63,429 nt of DNA from Robiginitalea aurantiaca (GCF_030380815.1 NZ_JAUDUY010000013.1:1-63429); one strand, 5' to 3'. Counted from the first letter of the stretch, positions 43,318-52,051 are shown. The notes: generated by a model from the sequence alone, not told the origin. A program made the numbers and translations.

Positions 43318-44148
43318 GATACTTCGGCCAACCTGTCGTATTCGGACAAATTTGTGGTGAAACTTAATGTCGATACGCAGACCGATGGTTACGTAGTGCG
43401 TAATCTTCGGAAGGATCTAACCTGCAAATTGCCGCCAATAACAATTACGGCTTTTCTTTTTGCTTCAGAATGGGTTCAGCGTTTTCAAGTAAGTTCCGTT
43501 AGCGGTTATTACATTGAAAACAACTGAGATTTCGTCCCGAACTGGATGGAAGGCAGCGATGCCTACATCCAATTATCGGATTTAAAAAATAAAATAGTCG
43601 GGATGTCTACTTCTTACGTTTTCAATCCCGAACTTCTCATTCAGGAATATTCTCTACAATACGGAATGGCATCGCAAAAGTGCGGGAAGCCTCATTCCGA
43701 CCCTCTATTTTGGCTACGACTGGTTTTCATATACCCTGGACGAGCTAAGGAGTAAAAAAAAGTTTTTCCCATCCGACTCTCGATTGGGTACTGCTATACA
43801 TTTGTGTTAAAAGAGCACTTGTTTTTTAATGCCAATATCGCGCCTTCTGTTGGGGTGCGATTTTCCAAACTGAGCGAAACCGTTGAAGCGGTCAGACAGG
43901 AGGTATCGAATACTTCATTCACTCGAGCCCTGGAAGGAGGTGCCCAGTTGGGATATGCTTCCAGAAGAATTGTATTCGGACTTGGGTTTGCTTTTGACGT
44001 CAATGGATACAACGAGGATAAATTCAATGCGGTAGCGAATAACAAATTCTACGGAAATATTTATTTTGGATATCGCCTGAACACGACGGGTTTTATAGAT
44101 CGAACCTATAACAAATACGCCAAAAACTGGGTATTGATTAATTCCTGA
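43318..44148 (+). pseudogene. DUF4421 outer-membrane protein gene, broken by a stop and frameshifts
   Basis: The pieces read in order as one DUF4421 protein. DKFVVKLNVDTQTDGYVVRN and SGYYIENN run from about 43318 to an in-frame TGA at about 43525. The frame resumes with DFVPNWMEGSDAYIQLSDLK to about 43680. It shifts to SAGSL, LIPTLYFGYDWFSYTLDEL up to about 43775, then shifts again to SIGYCYTFV, LKEHLFFNANIAPSVGVRF and ends at 44148. At least two frameshifts and one stop interrupt it. It lacks a start with signal peptide, and part of the middle seems deleted. The intact relative is at 50968-51978. The decay looks recent, because the protein similarity is still clear. Confidence 0.78.
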
Positions 44149-44230
44149 CGACTGTGATTCGTCCGGTTTGTATAGTAATGGCAGCCCCATGATAGAGGAT
44201 GACCCCTATTATTCTTTTACCCAAGATTGA

Positions 44231-44262
44231 GTCACGATATTTCGTTTAACGCGAAATATCGC
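44231..44262 (+). promoter_or_regulatory. 32-bp conserved upstream box, copy 2
   Basis: GTCACGATATTTCG, then TTTAAC, then GCGAAATATCGC. The halves CGATATTTCG and CGAAATATCG are exact inverted complements, so this copy is the most palindromic of the three. It ends 102 bp upstream of the TGGCATG element at 44365. No gene is present between 44149 and 44416. Confidence 0.6.
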
Positions 44263-44364
44263 TACTTCGCATTCATATTCTCAATGTCGATTGACCGAAG
44301 TAGGAATATTTATAATGTTGATTATCAGGTATTAAGACTATTAAATTAAGTTTTACTTAACAAG

Positions 44365-44380
44365 TGGCATGATGCTTGGA
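44365..44380 (+). promoter_or_regulatory. TGGCATG-N4-TTGG promoter-like element, copy 2
   Basis: TGGCATG, ATGC, TTGGA. The spacing is identical to the other two copies. If read like a sigma-54 promoter, transcription starts near 44391, giving a leader of about 26 nt to the ATG at 44417. Confidence 0.55.
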
Positions 44381-44416
44381 TAGGGAGTAATCAAGAACCC
44401 AGCCAGAACCAATTTC

Positions 44417-44722
44417 ATGTATTTATATGTCCTTAGATTTCATGTCTTTAATAAAAAGCTGTACGAATTTAACCTGGCGCTGGGCCGGTTGGTGAAATGG
44501 CCGGTTTATGTTTTGCGTCAGAACAATGACCAGGCAGAATACAGAACTTTCGAATTGGTGCGCACCTGGCAGAATAAAGGGCAAATGAACCATGATCTAA
44601 AGAGTACTGAATATGGAAATTTAATCGGTGCAATCCGGGTACTGGGCGAAATAACGGAATCGAATATCTATAGCACAATCCATGAGTCGAACCTCCTGGA
44701 AGAGGACGAATACACCTTTTAA
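44417..44722 (+). CDS. Small ABM-like (dimeric alpha+beta barrel) protein
   Basis: The 101-residue soluble protein shows the pattern of the antibiotic-biosynthesis-monooxygenase fold. VYVLRQNNDQAEYRTFELVR is a strand pair, and TWQNKGQMNHDLKSTEYGN then LIGAIRVLGE is the helix with its conserved 'H..S..Y..L.GA...L' look. Such proteins act as heme-degrading enzymes, quinol monooxygenases or small regulators; without the catalytic residues confirmed no reaction can be given. It is the first gene after the conserved promoter-like element and lies 12 bp before the sulfatase gene, so they are co-transcribed. Confidence 0.6.
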   Translation: MYLYVLRFHVFNKKLYEFNLALGRLVKWPVYVLRQNNDQAEYRTFELVRTWQNKGQMNHDLKSTEYGNLIGAIRVLGEITESNIYSTIHESNLLEEDEYTF

Positions 44723-44734
44723 TTATAATACTTT

Positions 44735-46261
44735 ATGAAAAACATGAAAATGAAAACACGAATTCTGGCAATGGGAATTTTTCTGACTTTTCTAGTTGGG
44801 GGATACGCTCAAAAAAAGAAACCAAACATTTTGGTCATCTGGGGTGATGATATTGGCTGGGCCAATGTTAGTGCCTATAACCATGGCATGATGGGGTATA
44901 AAACCCCGAACATCGATCGCATAGCCAAAGAAGGTGCCATGTTCACCGATTGGTATGCCCAGCAGTCCTGTACTGCAGGAAGGGCTGCGTTTATTCTGGG
45001 CCAGCACCCTTTTAGGACGGGTCTTCTGACCATTGGAATGCCCGGTTCGAAGCAGGGCATCCAGGATTCGCAACCTACCATAGCAGAATTACTGAAGGAC
45101 CAGGGCTATGTATCAGGGCAATTTGGAAAGAATCACCTGGGGGATCAGGATATGCATTTGCCCACCAATCACGGTTTCGATGAATTCTTCGGAAATCTCT
45201 ATCACCTGAATGCGGAAGAAGAACCAGAAACGTATTATTATCCAAAGGATGAGGCGTTTCGTAAAAAATTTGGCCCCAGAGGTGTGATTCATTCCTATGC
45301 CGATGGAAGAATTGAAGATACAGGGCCTTTGACAAAGAAGCGGATGGAAACCATCGATGATGTATTCACGAACGCAGCCTTGGACTTTATTGAAAGTGCC
45401 CACAAAGCGGGAAAACCTTTCTTCGTTTGGCTCAGTGCCACTCGTATGCACGTATGGACGCATTTAAAAGAGGAGAGTGAGGGTGTCACCGGAATAGGCC
45501 TGTATCCTGACGGAATGGTAGAACACGATAAGGCCATTGGAGTTGTGCTCAGGAAGTTGGAGGACCTGGGCATTATTGACAATACCATTATCATGTATTC
45601 GACAGATAACGGAGCGGAAAAATTTACCTGGCCGGATGGAGGAAGCACCCCTTTTGCAGGAGAAAAAGGGACCACATGGGAAGGGGGCTTCAGAGTTCCC
45701 TGCGCCATTCGCTGGCCGGGCGTGATTGAGCCAGGTACCGTATCCAATGACATTCATTCCCACGAGGATATGATGCCTACGCTTCTGGCAGCTGCCGGCG
45801 TTCCGGATGTGAAAAAAAGACTTCTCACCGGATACCAGGCCAACGGAAAGAACTTTAAAGTACACCTGGATGGATATAACCTTATGCCTTTCTGGAAGGG
45901 CGATATAAAGGAAAATCCCAGGAATGAAATCTTTTATTTTGACGCGGGTGGAAATCTGAACGCCATTCGCTATCGGAACTGGAAACTTCACTTCACGATT
46001 ATGGAAGGATCCATCAATGAAGCCTATAGAAAATCCCCCTCCTGGCCTGTTGTGATTAACCTGAGAGCCGATCCCTACGAAGTATCCTGGAAGGCCGCCA
46101 GCTATCTCAAATGGTATGCGGATAATATGTGGCTGTTTGTGCCTGCTCAGGCATACACCGGCGACTTTCTGGCGACCTTTAAGGAGTTTCCCCCAGTTGG
46201 AGGTTCCTCTTTGAGCATGGACAAGGTGTTGCAACAACTCACCGCCCCAAACCGGAATTAG
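44735..46261 (+). CDS. Type I (formylglycine) sulfatase
   Basis: The 508-residue protein has a signal peptide (ending GGYAQ, about residue 25) and then KKPNILVIWGDDIGW with metal-binding D38/D39. The formylglycine motif is CTAGR (C79-R83), matching C-x-A-x-R. Metal and substrate residues follow in the usual order (FGKNHLGD about 129, YSTDNGAEKFTWPDGG about 289). It hydrolyses sulfate esters in the periplasm or outside the cell; C79 must be oxidised by a maturase not encoded here. Sulfatases in marine Flavobacteriia often act on algal polysaccharides or sulfolipids. This one lies among envelope and channel genes, with no SusCD pair or glycoside hydrolase, so the substrate may not be a glycan. 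Confidence 0.92.
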   Translation: MKNMKMKTRILAMGIFLTFLVGGYAQKKKPNILVIWGDDIGWANVSAYNHGMMGYKTPNIDRIAKEGAMFTDWYAQQSCTAGRAAFILGQHPFRTGLLTIGMPGSKQGIQDSQPTIAELLKDQGYVSGQFGKNHLGDQDMHLPTNHGFDEFFGNLYHLNAEEEPETYYYPKDEAFRKKFGPRGVIHSYADGRIEDTGPLTKKRMETIDDVFTNAALDFIESAHKAGKPFFVWLSATRMHVWTHLKEESEGVTGIGLYPDGMVEHDKAIGVVLRKLEDLGIIDNTIIMYSTDNGAEKFTWPDGGSTPFAGEKGTTWEGGFRVPCAIRWPGVIEPGTVSNDIHSHEDMMPTLLAAAGVPDVKKRLLTGYQANGKNFKVHLDGYNLMPFWKGDIKENPRNEIFYFDAGGNLNAIRYRNWKLHFTIMEGSINEAYRKSPSWPVVINLRADPYEVSWKAASYLKWYADNMWLFVPAQAYTGDFLATFKEFPPVGGSSLSMDKVLQQLTAPNRN

Positions 46262-46476
46262 GCTTGAGGGATAATTCACGCAGGCCCTGAATGAAAATGC
46301 GATGAAGGAATCTGAGGCCTGACTCGAGATTTTATTCAGATCCAAACTGTTGAAAATTTTGGTTTCGACGGGTTGGATTAAAATCAAGTTTATTATTCAA
46401 TTAATAATCAATAGAAGGATTAATCGCTTCTGAGTGAAATCCAAGTCCCGATGACAAATCCCAGAAGAAAAGGATC

Positions 46477-46983
46477 ATGGCAGAAAAAACAGTTAGAAGC
46501 CCAAGAATCACCTTTGGCATCTTTATCATGGTCATTGGTTTTTTGAGCCCGTTACTGATCCCTCTGGTACTGGGATCTTCCTGGTCTGCGGCCACGAAAA
46601 CCACCCTCTCGGGATTATTGGCCTTTGGGGTGCCCGAAGTCCTGATGATGTTGGCGGTAGCAATCATGGGGAAGCAGGGCTATGAACTCATTAAGCGAAA
46701 GGCGAGGCAGTACTTTAAGAGGATTGCCCCTCCTGATACCGTAAGCCGGACGCGATACCATTTCGGATTGTTTTTGTTTTGCATGCCGCTGCTGATTGGC
46801 CTGTTGCAGCCCTATATAGAATATTTCATACCGTCCTTTGGCCAGTTCCCCCTTTGGGTGCACATCATCCTGGACATGACTTTGATCATAGGTATTTTCG
46901 TTTTGGGTGGCGACTTTTGGGATAAGTTCAGTGGGTTGTTTAAATACGGCGTCAATGTTGAATCTAAAGAAAATGAACATTAG
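46477..46983 (+). CDS. Small four-helix membrane protein ('transporter suffix' type)
   Basis: The 168-residue integral membrane protein has four hydrophobic helices (about 12-34, 46-66, 95-115 and 128-148) and the end motif GGDFWDKFSGLFKYGVNV. I associate that motif with short proteins annotated as transporter suffix domain-containing. The loop between helices 2 and 3 is basic (KRKARQYFKRI). No activity is known. It lies between the sulfatase and a beta-barrel gene on the same strand; the 215-bp gap before it may contain a promoter. Confidence 0.6.
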   Translation: MAEKTVRSPRITFGIFIMVIGFLSPLLIPLVLGSSWSAATKTTLSGLLAFGVPEVLMMLAVAIMGKQGYELIKRKARQYFKRIAPPDTVSRTRYHFGLFLFCMPLLIGLLQPYIEYFIPSFGQFPLWVHIILDMTLIIGIFVLGGDFWDKFSGLFKYGVNVESKENEH

Positions 46984-47004
46984 TCAATCAGATAAATAAT
47001 ACCG

Positions 47005-47853
47005 ATGAGAACTATTTTTGCATTCATTCTATTGTTTACTTCTGTTGGCCTTTTTGCGCAGGACGATCAGGAGAGTTCAAAACCCACTCAGGATGCCGGT
47101 TCCAAAGCCCTGGACGCTACCGCAACCCAATGGAGTTTCCAGCTCGCCTACCAGATGATGCCGGATTACTACAGCGACATTGTAAATGGGACCCCCAGAA
47201 GGCCGGGTCTAGATAATTATGTACAATTGCGGATAGTCGCTCCCGTACCCCTTAAATCCTTAACAATCCTTCCCCGGCTTACGGTTCGTCATTATGAGGA
47301 TGTAAGCAATGGTAAATCCGGATTCGGGAATACGGAACTGTTTGCCCTGATTATCCCAAAGGTTACGGATTGGGGAACGGGTAGGGCAGGTATAGGACCC
47401 ATGGTCACAACGCCAGGAAATAAGGATGTGGCAAAAGACGAATGGGGGTATGGTTTTTCGGCTGCCATCGTCAATAATTCCGGACAATGGTTTTATGGGT
47501 TGCTCTTTACGCAATCCTGGAGAGCGGTAGATCCCAATGCCCTTCAACCCGAAGTATCATCCACGGCCAACCCCCTGGGTATAGCCCCGTTTTTAAATTA
47601 CCGCTTTGGCAATTCCGGATACTATCTGGGTACACCGGACATGGTTGCCCTCTACGATTGGAATACGAAAGGATTCTACCTGCCTCTGGGTGCGCGATTT
47701 GGCAAGGTTTGGGTTATGGAGAAAGGCTCAATAAATGCATATGTAGAGTACCGAACCAGTGCTATTTATAAAGACTGGCAGGGACCTGCGGTTAAGAATT
47801 CCTTTCGCGTGAATTTCACCTATACGATGCCTGTGGGCGGGGGAAAGAAGTAA
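47005..47853 (+). CDS. Outer-membrane beta-barrel protein, MetA-phenol-degradation-like
   Basis: The 282-residue protein has a signal peptide (ending GLFAQ, about 19), a short disordered stretch and a barrel of about 12 strands ending FRVNFTYTMPVG. The motifs PLKSLTILPRLTVRHYEDV and GFGNTELFALIIPK resemble those of the next gene and of other small porin-like proteins. It could form a channel for small molecules. It lies 22 bp downstream of the four-helix protein and is followed by a hairpin at 47863. Confidence 0.65.
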   Translation: MRTIFAFILLFTSVGLFAQDDQESSKPTQDAGSKALDATATQWSFQLAYQMMPDYYSDIVNGTPRRPGLDNYVQLRIVAPVPLKSLTILPRLTVRHYEDVSNGKSGFGNTELFALIIPKVTDWGTGRAGIGPMVTTPGNKDVAKDEWGYGFSAAIVNNSGQWFYGLLFTQSWRAVDPNALQPEVSSTANPLGIAPFLNYRFGNSGYYLGTPDMVALYDWNTKGFYLPLGARFGKVWVMEKGSINAYVEYRTSAIYKDWQGPAVKNSFRVNFTYTMPVGGGKK

Positions 47854-47862
47854 AGTATTGCG

Positions 47863-47891
47863 TGAGACCTGATCATCGGACTTAGGTCTCA
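47863..47891 (+). terminator. Intergenic hairpin between two beta-barrel genes
   Basis: TGAGACCT and AGGTCTCA pair perfectly across a 13-nt loop and are followed by an A/T-rich stretch without a clean T tract. It could be a weak terminator or mRNA-stabilising stem. Confidence 0.5.
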
Positions 47892-47908
47892 ATAAAAATT
47901 TTGAAGTT

Positions 47909-48766
47909 ATGATGAAGCGAGTTTTTTCAGTCATACTGCTATTTCTGTTATTGATCTTCCACGCAACAGCGCTTTCTCAGGAGGAGACGCATTCAGAAAT
48001 GGATGAAGAAAATGCGCATCAGGAGGAAAGCAACAGGCCGATTTTCCGGGTGGGGTCTCAGAGATCCTGGTTGTTCCGGAGTTTCCTTAATGACCCGGGA
48101 GATGATGCGAGCACCCTGGGTCTTGAAATTGAGAATTACATCAATGTGGGGGCCTATAATGTTAAGAACATCACCTATTTTGAAGTCAACCAGTATCCCA
48201 GACTCATCCCGGGACAACCTATTGGTAATCCCGAGACAGAAGACCAGATTGTAGGCGCGGATGGTATAAATGATGTGCTGATGGGTTTTTGGTTTTCCAA
48301 ACGGGGTAAACATCATGGCAAACACCATATAACCGGGGGTTTTGCCGCTCAGCTGCCCACGGCCACAGACAAGACATTGGGGAGTGGCAAATGGTCTTTA
48401 GGGCCCAGTTTTGATTACGAATTCGAAAGCGGTCGCTGGTTCGCCGGTGCTATCGCTTTGCAACTTTGGTCGGTTGGCGGCCAATCAGACAGGAAGGATG
48501 TCAGCCTTTTGATGATCAAACCCTTTGTAGTCTATAACTTGGCAAAACGCTTTGACCTTATTTACATGCCATACGGTATCTCGGTGTACTGGAATAAGCC
48601 TGCCAGTGAGGCTGTATACCTGCCGCTGGGAGGGGGAGCGCAATACCAGATCCCATTAGGTTCTGAAACGACGCTCAACCTGGGCGCGCAGTTTTTTGAA
48701 AATGTGATTCGCCCCACAAAAGGGACGGTATACGATCTGAGGTTCCTTGTTGAGTTTGTTTTTTAA
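47909..48766 (+). CDS. Outer-membrane beta-barrel protein, second MetA-phenol-degradation-like copy
   Basis: The 285-residue protein has a signal peptide (ending ATALSQ, about 24), an acidic spacer and a beta barrel. HHITGGFAAQLPTATDKTLG (about 133-152) matches the porin-like family, where a 'P.G....' turn is conserved. It ends in aromatic FVEFVF, typical of outer-membrane barrels. It lies in tandem with the related gene upstream (duplication, diverged) and 39 bp before the TMEM175-like gene. Confidence 0.65.
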   Translation: MMKRVFSVILLFLLLIFHATALSQEETHSEMDEENAHQEESNRPIFRVGSQRSWLFRSFLNDPGDDASTLGLEIENYINVGAYNVKNITYFEVNQYPRLIPGQPIGNPETEDQIVGADGINDVLMGFWFSKRGKHHGKHHITGGFAAQLPTATDKTLGSGKWSLGPSFDYEFESGRWFAGAIALQLWSVGGQSDRKDVSLLMIKPFVVYNLAKRFDLIYMPYGISVYWNKPASEAVYLPLGGGAQYQIPLGSETTLNLGAQFFENVIRPTKGTVYDLRFLVEFVF

Positions 48767-48805
48767 AACCTCAGAAAGATCAATATAACTCTAAATCCAA
48801 TTTCA

Positions 48806-49426
48806 ATGAATCATGAATTGGCATCTCCGGAATCTATTTACCTGCAGCGTTTAAGCAGGTTTATCGACGTGGTTTACGCCCTTTTGTTTTTCCATTTGAT
48901 CATCAACTATCTCCCGGCTTTTGAGAGTATGGATTGGACGCACAAACCCCTAGGGCTTTTGAGCCATCTGATCGACAACAGGTCGGAGCTCTTAAGGATC
49001 TTTATCGGCGGTGGGCTGGCCCTGCTGTACTGGAATCAGAATAATAATTTGTTTAAAAACCTGGTAAAAACTGACGGGAAGCATGCCCTCCTATCCCTGG
49101 TTCAATTATTTTTAGTGGTCCTCTTCGTATATTTTGCCATTGCAGATCCGGGTCTGGAAAGCCAGTCTTCTCCGGCCCTGCAGGCTGGATGTCTGGCCCT
49201 GGCCGGTTTTACCAGTATTGGTACCTGGCTCTATGCCGCGAAACACAACCTAATACGGGAAGGGATTGACAAGAAACAGGTCAACGACATTGCCAAGGAT
49301 AACCTTATGGAGCCTTTAACTGCTGTGGTTAATGTAGGGCTCGCTTTTGTGGGACCCATGGTTTGGACCCTGGCGTGGTTTGCGCTGCCTCCTCTGTTTG
49401 TTTGGATTTTGAAAAAACGTAAGTGA
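48806..49426 (+). CDS. TMEM175-family-like (DUF1211) candidate potassium channel
   Basis: The 206-residue protein has six hydrophobic helices. Its first helix reads RLSRFIDVVYALLFFHLIIN, the place where bacterial TMEM175 channels have the R.-F[SA]D.V[FY]A signature, and YWNQNNNLFKNL matches the later conserved W...H/N stretch. Bacterial TMEM175 proteins form tetrameric K+-permeable channels without a GYG filter. The serine of FSD is replaced by isoleucine, so conductance is not certain. The stop codon overlaps the start of the next gene (ATGATG overlap), which encodes a classical K+ channel, indicating translational coupling of the two. Confidence 0.68.
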   Translation: MNHELASPESIYLQRLSRFIDVVYALLFFHLIINYLPAFESMDWTHKPLGLLSHLIDNRSELLRIFIGGGLALLYWNQNNNLFKNLVKTDGKHALLSLVQLFLVVLFVYFAIADPGLESQSSPALQAGCLALAGFTSIGTWLYAAKHNLIREGIDKKQVNDIAKDNLMEPLTAVVNVGLAFVGPMVWTLAWFALPPLFVWILKKRK

Positions 49427-50064
49427 TGATCCATAAAGTAAGTGTATTCCTGAAAGAAGATGTTTCCTCTTCAGTTTTATTACTGATTTGCTGCTTGCTT
49501 TTTATCTTCATCCTGCCTGCACTTGAAATGCACTCAGATGTCTACTCCATTTTCTTGTTCGCGGTGATTATGCTCCTGGCGGCTTCCGTGATCAGTAAAA
49601 GGGCCATCATGGTTGGCCTGGGCGCTGTCCTTATAGAAGTTTCCACACGTGCCACCGATTTTATCTATTTGCATTACCTTGCTGAGATTACCAGTAACCT
49701 GTTCATCATTTTTATAGTAGCCTCGGTGATTCGTCATTTAATGAAGCAAAAAAAGGTTACGGTTTATAGCTTAATCGATGCCGTGAACGGCTATTTATTG
49801 CTGGGTATGATGTTTATCAGCTTAGTAGCCTTTTGCGAAGTGTATATTCCTGGTTCCTATAATGCATCAGGAAACTCAGAGATGGAATTCATCTATTACA
49901 CAATGATTACCCTAACAACTGCAGGATATGGCGATATTACCCCTAAACTACCGGCGGCCCAGTCCCTGGCAATGTTTATTGCAGTAACCGGACAGTTTTA
50001 TGTGGCTGTAATTGTGGCCATCCTCGTTGGCAAATACGCTAGCGTACAAAGTGCTTCGGAGTAA
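49423..50064 (+). CDS. Potassium channel family protein with a GYGD filter
   Basis: The 213-residue protein has four hydrophobic helices at about 15-105. The ion_trans_2 pore unit follows: helix (about 118-138), re-entrant pore with TLTTAGYGDITP (filter at about 165-171) and helix (about 180-202). The filter is that of K+-selective channels. The C-terminus ends soon after the last helix, so there is no RCK or cyclic-nucleotide domain and gating is unknown. It is translationally coupled to the TMEM175-like gene upstream. Confidence 0.88.
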   Translation: MMIHKVSVFLKEDVSSSVLLLICCLLFIFILPALEMHSDVYSIFLFAVIMLLAASVISKRAIMVGLGAVLIEVSTRATDFIYLHYLAEITSNLFIIFIVASVIRHLMKQKKVTVYSLIDAVNGYLLLGMMFISLVAFCEVYIPGSYNASGNSEMEFIYYTMITLTTAGYGDITPKLPAAQSLAMFIAVTGQFYVAVIVAILVGKYASVQSASE

Positions 50065-50109
50065 AGAGAAAGTAGCTAAAAGAGTACAAACACACTAAAA
50101 CCAGAAATT

Positions 50110-50832
50110 ATGAAATCAATTGTGATCACCCTCCTCTTACTCTTCGTACTCGTCCCTGTCTCAGCTCAGGAGGAAACCCCATTGCCATTGAGGGATAACG
50201 AAGTGAAGCTGATGTTTACGGATCTAATCAACGGTTCGCTTTTATTGGGGTATGAACGCGCTTTTGGGAAGCATATTGGCGTCAATCTTTTGGTTGGCTA
50301 CAAAGGAAAAAACGGCCTTTTGAAATTATCCGGATTAGACACGGATTTAATTAAAACAGGCGATCTGACCTATAGTGGTACACGAATCATACCTGAATTC
50401 AGGTATTATCTAAAGGAAAGAACCAGTGGAATGGCCAATGGGTTTTATTTTGGGGCCTACCTCACATTTATAGGCTACCAATCCGATTTTGCAGGAACCT
50501 ACACCAATGAGGACGGTAGTTTCGATTTTTTGTACGACCTCAAAGTCAATACGAATTCAGTTGGTTTGATGATCGGATATAAATTGGCCATAGGTAAGCG
50601 TTTTAGTTTGGATTTCCTGATTGCGGGTCCGGGTGCGGGGAGTTACCGGGCCAAATTCAGGGAAGTCGTTCCGGCACCTGATGCGTTCTGGTTCGACCTG
50701 AACGAAGCCCTTGAATTGTATTCGCTTGCAGACTTAATCAATGCCGATTTTGATTTTGGACCCAATAAGCGAAATGACAGCCTCTTGCTTCCATCATTCA
50801 GGTATGGCATAACCCTGGGGTATTCATTCTGA
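50110..50832 (+). CDS. Outer-membrane beta-barrel protein, DUF3575-like
   Basis: The 240-residue protein has a signal peptide (ending VSAQE, about 20). It has the DUF3575-type opening NEVKLMFTDLINGSLLLGYE and IGVNLLVGYKG, then a short barrel ending YGITLGYSF. The family is thought to form small outer-membrane barrels; no substrate is known. It lies 45 bp after the K+ channel gene and is probably the last but one member of the same transcript. Confidence 0.6.
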   Translation: MKSIVITLLLLFVLVPVSAQEETPLPLRDNEVKLMFTDLINGSLLLGYERAFGKHIGVNLLVGYKGKNGLLKLSGLDTDLIKTGDLTYSGTRIIPEFRYYLKERTSGMANGFYFGAYLTFIGYQSDFAGTYTNEDGSFDFLYDLKVNTNSVGLMIGYKLAIGKRFSLDFLIAGPGAGSYRAKFREVVPAPDAFWFDLNEALELYSLADLINADFDFGPNKRNDSLLLPSFRYGITLGYSF

Positions 50833-50967
50833 GCAAAATCGCTAGGACAAAAGCAGGGGACAACCCGTCCGATCTACTGATAGGGCGTGCGAATAGTTAA
50901 TCTTTGGGATTCCAGGAATTCGCCAGGGTAGGAGCTCCGGTAGCGTAAGGGGAGTGTTTCAGGAATC

Positions 50968-51978
50968 ATGTTGAAATTTAAGATGCAGACTAACTTCAAT
51001 ATAGGGCTTCAGAAGCATGCGCTGTCTGCCTTTCTGATGGTTCTAAGTACTATTTGCGGCCTCAGGGCCCAGGACAGCCTGAACATCCTGGATTATTCAG
51101 ACAAGTTGCTTCTTCGGGTATATACGGTAACCAAATTAAATACGCTTTCCATTCAAAACAGGGAGGCCGATAAGCTGTTGATCCTGGAGCCCAATGGAAA
51201 CACAAATCTGGGTTTTGGGTTTAATTATAAAAAATTCGGGCTGGGAATTGCTTTCGGGCTACCGCGGTCAGAAGACCGTGACCGTGTATATGGAAAGACA
51301 CAACGATTTGATTTACAGGGAAGTATGTACGGCAAAAGATTTGGTGCCGACGGTTTTTTCCAGGCCTATAAAGGGTATTATAATTCGAACCCAAAAGATT
51401 TTGTGGATTGGACCAATGACGCCTTTCCACAGCTCAATACTATGAGGGTCCTGTCTGTTGGCCTCGCGGCATTTTACGTTTTTAATTCGGACCGCTATTC
51501 TTACAGGGCTGCCTATGTAAGGGATGAAATGCAGAAAGAAAGCGCGGGAAGTTTTCTTCTGGGAATATTCGGGAATTTTGACGAATCCAGAACAGATTCC
51601 GGATTCGTTCCGGAAGAGTTTCCTGAGGACCTCAGAAGGGAAATAGACGTAAAGGAATTCCAAAATCTCGCCATGGGTATTTCCGTAGGATACGCCTACA
51701 ATCTTATCATAAAGAGAAGGTTTATTTTCGGGATGGCCTTGCTGCCCGGATTCGGGTACCAAAGGGTGACGGTTAAGGAACTGAATGACAATGTCAAAAA
51801 AGAAGATCAGCCGGCAGGTCAACTCCTGACCCGGATAGGACTCGGTTATGAGCACCCCAGTTTTTATCTGGGTTTGACAGGTTCTGTTAACCTGAGGAGT
51901 ATTAACCTGGCCCCCTACGATTTTAACCTGGCCACCACCCAGTTCAGGTTTGTCCTGGGTAAAAGGTTTGATATGTAA
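50968..51978 (+). CDS. DUF4421 outer-membrane protein (intact)
   Basis: The 336-residue protein has a signal peptide after a short N-terminal extension (a second ATG at 50983 may be the start). The DUF4421 signature follows: YSDKLLLRVYTVTKLNTLSI (about 43-62), NTNLGFGFNYKKFGLGIAFG, then YSYRAAYVRDEMQKESAGSF (about 178-197), and a barrel end with FRFVLGKRF. DUF4421 proteins are outer-membrane barrels restricted to Bacteroidetes, of unknown role. A degenerate relative is at 43318-44148, and its SAGS and YRAA motifs are the best aid in aligning the two. The gene is followed by a long gap holding the third copy of the conserved element. Confidence 0.82.
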   Translation: MLKFKMQTNFNIGLQKHALSAFLMVLSTICGLRAQDSLNILDYSDKLLLRVYTVTKLNTLSIQNREADKLLILEPNGNTNLGFGFNYKKFGLGIAFGLPRSEDRDRVYGKTQRFDLQGSMYGKRFGADGFFQAYKGYYNSNPKDFVDWTNDAFPQLNTMRVLSVGLAAFYVFNSDRYSYRAAYVRDEMQKESAGSFLLGIFGNFDESRTDSGFVPEEFPEDLRREIDVKEFQNLAMGISVGYAYNLIIKRRFIFGMALLPGFGYQRVTVKELNDNVKKEDQPAGQLLTRIGLGYEHPSFYLGLTGSVNLRSINLAPYDFNLATTQFRFVLGKRFDM

Positions 51979-52051
51979 AATGTAATGCACATCTGGCTAT
52001 TGAAATCTTTTGATTTTAGGACATCAAATGGTTTCAGTAGGGCAGAATAAA

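Noticed and set aside
45464-46387. Long open frame (307 codons) on the minus strand across the sulfatase gene
   Set aside because: It lies antisense to a clear sulfatase with full motifs, has no recognisable domain or signal peptide, and is explained by codon bias of the real gene.
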